From NCBI GenBank assembly GCA_964605205.1, contig CAZSBL010000075.1, forward strand, positions 1 through 16,102: 16,102 nt of DNA, read 5' to 3'. The notes under the pieces were generated by a model. The model was not told where the DNA came from and did not search any database. It saw nothing but the letters and a program-made list of their open reading frames with translations. The DNA is from JAWVYT01 sp964605205 (lineage in GTDB: Bacteria; Gemmatimonadota; Gemmatimonadetes; Longimicrobiales; RSA9). How positions within the stretch are numbered: the stretch's first letter is position 1; each line of letters starts with the position of its first letter. The translations under genes and the position numbers were made by a program. Below, piece after piece: positions 13,336-16,102 of the stretch.

Positions 13336-14921
13336 CCCGCCCCCTCGGCCACGGCCGCCATCAGGTCGGGGGCGAGGTCGGCCATGCGGACCGTCCCATC
13401 ATCGGCCGTGTCGTCATCGCGGGCCCGGGAGAGGGCGTCGGCCAGGGTCTCCGCCAGCTCCGGACGCGACGCGCCCGTGACTCGCCGGAGGAACACCTCC
13501 GGCTCCATCTCGAACCGGACAAGGTCACGGAGCGCCTGCGTGAACAGGACGTTGTGGGGGCCTTCCCACGTCTCCATGATCACGCTGTCCCGGTAGAGGC
13601 GGGGCAGCGGCGAGAACCGCTCCTCGATACCGTTCCCGGCCAGGACCATCATGGCCTCGTGGATCCGCGCCGTCGCCATGCGGGTGAGGACGGGCTTGGC
13701 CAGGCTCAGCAGGATCCGGAAGTCCCGGGCCTCCTGGCCCCGGTAGTCGCTGGCCTCGGCGGCCTCCCAGAGCCGCAGCAGCTCGAAGCACACCGTAAGC
13801 GCCTGCCCCCGGGCCTCGGTCAGGGTCTCGAGGGTGCGGCGTACCAGCGGGTAGTCCGCGATGGGCCGCCCGAACGCCTCCCGGAACTCCGCATAGCGCG
13901 TGGCCAGCCACTCCGCCCGCCGCAGCGCGCCGGCGGCGAAGATCACGCAGCCGTAGCGGGATGGCGTCAGCACCTCCCGGAGCAGGAACCCCACGCCCCG
14001 GTCCGGCGGCCCGACCATCCACCCGCGGGCGCCCTCGAACGTGACTTCCGCCGTGGCCAGCTCCCGGGTGCCCAGCTTGTCCTTGAGCCGGTCGATGGTG
14101 TAGCCGTTCCGCCCTCCGTCCACGTACGCCGGTACCAGGAACACCGCCACCTCGCCCGCGCCGGCCCCCGATTCCGGTCGGGCCGTCACCAGGAACCAGT
14201 CCGCGTTGATGTTCGAGCAGAACCACTTCTGGCCGTGGAGACGGTACGCCGCCCGGCCGTCTCCCTCGGGCTCCGCCCGCGTCCGGTTGGCCGGGACATC
14301 CGATCCGCCCTGGATCTCCGTGACGAACTGGGCCCCGTGGGCGTACCCATCGGGCGATGAGTCCAGCACGGCCTCGAGCGCCACGCGCCGGGGGTCCGCG
14401 GCGTCACTGCCGGAGTCAGCGGCCCCAGCGCCACCGGCCTCAGCGCTACCGCCGGCCCCATCGCCATCCCCGGCATGGCCCGGGTCCGCTTGCAGCGCCC
14501 GCACCAGCCCGTCGGTGCACGCCAGCGAGCACGCCACTCCGGCCTCTCCGTTCTGCGCCAGGACGTAGATCAGGGCGTAGTGGACGAACGGGTCGCCGCG
14601 GACCGCGCCAAGCCCCTCGTCGCCATGGGCGATCCGGAGCGCCTCCTCCGTCGAAGCCGGGAGCACCACCCGGTCGATCCGGTGGTCGTGGGCGTCCCGG
14701 CGATGCACCCACGGCGCGTTCGACGGCAGCGCCGACTCCTCGGCCAGCTCCCGCAGCTCTCCGGCCACGCGGGCACCGAGCCGTTCCAGCCGGACGCGGT
14801 CCGCGCCCGGCGCATGGCGGTCCAAAAGCTGCTGGAGAAGGGTGTCGTCGTCGTACCAGTCACGGGAATGGCCCGCGAGCCAGGCGTCGAAATCGTAGGC
14901 GGGGCGGATATCAGGACTCAT
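13329..14921 (-). CDS. AidB-like acyl-CoA dehydrogenase family protein
   Basis: Flavoprotein-like enzyme of 530 residues resembling the AidB/isovaleryl-CoA dehydrogenase branch. Seen are FVTEIQGGSDVPANRT (199-214), the QKWFCSNINADWFLVTARP flavin segment (231-249), KLGTRELATAEVTFEGARGWMVG (282-304), and RDSVIMETWEGPHNVLFTQALRDL (444-467) with the probable catalytic base Glu453. AidB of E. coli is induced by alkylation damage and binds DNA; many relatives are simply dehydrogenases, and the fatty-acid neighbours favour that here. A Gly/Ala/Ser/Asp-rich insert (about 147-178) breaks the N-terminal helical domain. The start has a GGGGAG site about ten bases upstream. Convergent with etfA, divergent from the fadD-like gene. 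Confidence 0.88.
   Translation of the reverse strand: MSPDIRPAYDFDAWLAGHSRDWYDDDTLLQQLLDRHAPGADRVRLERLGARVAGELRELAEESALPSNAPWVHRRDAHDHRIDRVVLPASTEEALRIAHGDEGLGAVRGDPFVHYALIYVLAQNGEAGVACSLACTDGLVRALQADPGHAGDGDGAGGSAEAGGAGAADSGSDAADPRRVALEAVLDSSPDGYAHGAQFVTEIQGGSDVPANRTRAEPEGDGRAAYRLHGQKWFCSNINADWFLVTARPESGAGAGEVAVFLVPAYVDGGRNGYTIDRLKDKLGTRELATAEVTFEGARGWMVGPPDRGVGFLLREVLTPSRYGCVIFAAGALRRAEWLATRYAEFREAFGRPIADYPLVRRTLETLTEARGQALTVCFELLRLWEAAEASDYRGQEARDFRILLSLAKPVLTRMATARIHEAMMVLAGNGIEERFSPLPRLYRDSVIMETWEGPHNVLFTQALRDLVRFEMEPEVFLRRVTGASRPELAETLADALSRARDDDTADDGTVRMADLAPDLMAAVAEGAGG
14388..14483 (-). repeat. Low-complexity insert coding region in the AidB-like gene
   Basis: Encodes roughly residues 147-178, nearly all Gly, Ala, Ser and Asp, with short repeated GCC/GGC-rich blocks. 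It separates the helical N-terminal part from the catalytic core and has no counterpart in standard acyl-CoA dehydrogenases. Probably a flexible, slippage-prone linker. Confidence 0.6.
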
Positions 14922-14980
14922 GGCAGGTCATCTCCCCGGCCCGCGACCTCACCCGGCAGAGAGAGCCGCGTGCCGTACGG

Positions 14981-15007
14981 GTGTTTTCGGGAACGTTATC
15001 CCGACAC
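14981..15007. promoter_or_regulatory. Dyad between the divergent AidB-like and fadD-like genes
   Basis: CGGGA (14988-14992) and TCCCG (14999-15003) are inverted around ACGTTA, flanked outside by GTGT (14981-14984) and ACAC (15004-15007). The outer arms are offset by three T. It lies in a 220-base divergent gap that must contain two promoters, in its least GC-rich part. Possible shared operator; no family match. Confidence 0.35.
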
Positions 15008-15141
15008 TCGAACCGGCGCAATCCGCGCGTCGGGTGAACCGACAGACGAGGGGTGGGAGGGCTCAACCGTACCGTCGTCCTTGCGGAAGCGACGCCGGTC
15101 AGACATGCATTCGAGCGTACCCGAGCGAAAGGACGCGGACC

Positions 15142-16102
15142 ATGGACCCCACCTGGACCCGGCACTACGACGACGGCGTCCCCGTGGAGCTGGACTTCGA
15201 GGAGAAGTCCCTCCTGGAGTACCTCGACGAATCGGCGCGCACGTGGCCGGACCACCCGGCCGTCACGCTCAAGGGGAAGACCCTCACCTACGCCGAGCTG
15301 AAGGACCAGGTGGACCGCTTCGCGTCCGGGCTGGCCGGCCTCGGCGTGACCCGGGACAGTCGGGTCGCCGTGTGGCTGCCCAACCTCCCCCAGCTCGTGA
15401 TCGCCTACTTCGCCACCCTCCGCCTCGGCGCCCAGGTGGTCAACACCAATCCCCTGTACGTCGAACGCGAGGTCGAGCACCAGTTCAACGACGCCGGCGT
15501 CACCGTGGTCGTAACGCTCGACTACCTCTGGCGGGACCGGCTCCGGGGGATCCTGGACCGGACCGGAGTGCAGCACGTCGTGGTTACCTCGATCCCCGAG
15601 TACCTGCCGATCCCGCTCCGCTGGCTGGCGCCCCTCAAGCTCCGGAAGACGGGCCAGTACGTGAAGGTCCCCCGGGAGGAGGGCGTCCATTTCTTCCGCG
15701 ACCTGATCTCCGACAGCGAGCCGAACCCGCCGCCCGTCGATCTCTCTCTGGACCACGTGGCGGTCCTCCAGTACACCGGCGGAACCACCGGCGTGTCGAA
15801 GGGGGCCATGCTGACGCACCGTAACCTCTCGTGGAACGTGCAGCAGGGCCGGGCGTGGTTCGTCCGGGCCAAGCCGGCCGAAGAGGTCTGTCTCGCATGC
15901 CTGCCCTACTTCCACGTGCTCGGGATGACCGTCGCCATGCTATTCCCCATCGCCATCGGTGCCCACATCGTGCTGGCCCCCAACCCGCGCGACATCCCGG
16001 ACCTGCTCAAAAACATCACCAGGTACCGGGTCACCATGTTCCCGGGGGTCCCCGCCCTCTTCCTGGCCATCACACAGGACCCGGACATCGAGCGCATGGA
16101 CG
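15142..16102 (+). CDS. fadD: Long-chain-fatty-acid-CoA ligase (FadD-type), 3' end cut by window edge
   Basis: ATP-dependent ligase that activates free fatty acids to acyl-CoA through an acyl-AMP, at the inner membrane face. The open frame runs to the window end without a stop; 320 residues are visible, a little over half of the usual 550-570. Typical features are LTYAELKDQVDRFASGLAGLGV (48-69), VVNTNPLYVEREVEHQFNDAGV (99-120, the FadD-like NPLYTxRE element), the AMP-binding P-loop YTGGTTGVSKGAMLTHRN (211-228), and LPYFHVLGM (254-262). The ATG follows an AAAGGA site about ten bases upstream. Divergent from the AidB-like gene. It would supply acyl-CoA to the operon on its left. The C-terminal domain with the catalytic lysine is not in view. 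Confidence 0.92.
   Translation, partial: MDPTWTRHYDDGVPVELDFEEKSLLEYLDESARTWPDHPAVTLKGKTLTYAELKDQVDRFASGLAGLGVTRDSRVAVWLPNLPQLVIAYFATLRLGAQVVNTNPLYVEREVEHQFNDAGVTVVVTLDYLWRDRLRGILDRTGVQHVVVTSIPEYLPIPLRWLAPLKLRKTGQYVKVPREEGVHFFRDLISDSEPNPPPVDLSLDHVAVLQYTGGTTGVSKGAMLTHRNLSWNVQQGRAWFVRAKPAEEVCLACLPYFHVLGMTVAMLFPIAIGAHIVLAPNPRDIPDLLKNITRYRVTMFPGVPALFLAITQDPDIERMD

Noticed and set aside
14475..15824. Plus-strand open frame of 449 codons covering the fadD-like start
   Set aside because: Different frame from the FadD-type protein starting at 15142, which has the AMP-binding P-loop; the alternative is Arg/Pro-rich with no domain.
1..16102. Mobile element, prophage, CRISPR array or defence system
   Set aside because: No transposase, integrase, terminal repeats, regularly spaced repeats or defence gene was seen; the region reads as core metabolism and transport.

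Overview
The window looks like chromosomal DNA of a GC-rich gammaproteobacterium. The evidence is a FadB and FadA pair that follows the gammaproteobacterial type closely: FadA has 387 residues with catalytic Cys91, His343 and Cys373, and FadB has 735 residues with Glu120, Glu140 and His451. There is also a short TraR/DksA-type zinc-finger protein. Several proteins are rich in Asp and Glu (EtfB, FadB), which would suit a moderately halophilic lineage, but that is only an inference. No rRNA, tRNA, mobile element or CRISPR array is visible.

Left part (1-3475), ion transport. On the minus strand lie a MgtC/DUF4010-type membrane protein and, after a 146-base gap, the fluoride channel gene crcB, cut by the left window edge. 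The gap holds a fluoride riboswitch whose aptamer, pseudoknot and intrinsic terminator can all be read. A gene-poor stretch of about 550 bases follows, with a dyad and a degenerate tandem motif, and then a plus-strand MOT1-type sulfate/molybdate transporter. A minus-strand DksA-like gene (3558-3902) converges on this transporter and is divergent from the fatty-acid operon.

Central part (4149-13317), one compact plus-strand operon of six genes: fadB, fadA, a 604-residue acyl-CoA dehydrogenase, a membrane-anchored HdrD-like iron-sulfur oxidoreductase, etfB and etfA. Gaps are 3, 33, 22 and 19 bases, and etfB overlaps etfA by one base. Read together: the dehydrogenase oxidises acyl-CoA and reduces the electron-transfer flavoprotein (EtfAB); the iron-sulfur protein, resembling ETF:(mena)quinone oxidoreductase of the EMO/DUF224 type, passes the electrons to the quinone pool; FadB and FadA complete the beta-oxidation cycle. 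In this iron-sulfur protein the first of the two CCG cysteine motifs has lost every cysteine while the second is intact.

Right part (13311-16102). An AidB-like acyl-CoA dehydrogenase family gene on the minus strand converges on etfA, and a perfect hairpin contains both stop codons. Divergent from it is a FadD-type long-chain acyl-CoA ligase, cut by the right edge, which would supply acyl-CoA to the operon. The locus therefore covers fatty acid activation, beta-oxidation and delivery of electrons to the membrane. The fatty-acid part is organised from known families. The most unusual things seen are the one-sided CCG domain of the iron-sulfur protein, the legible fluoride switch, and the undescribed dyads in front of fadB and between the convergent and divergent gene pairs.
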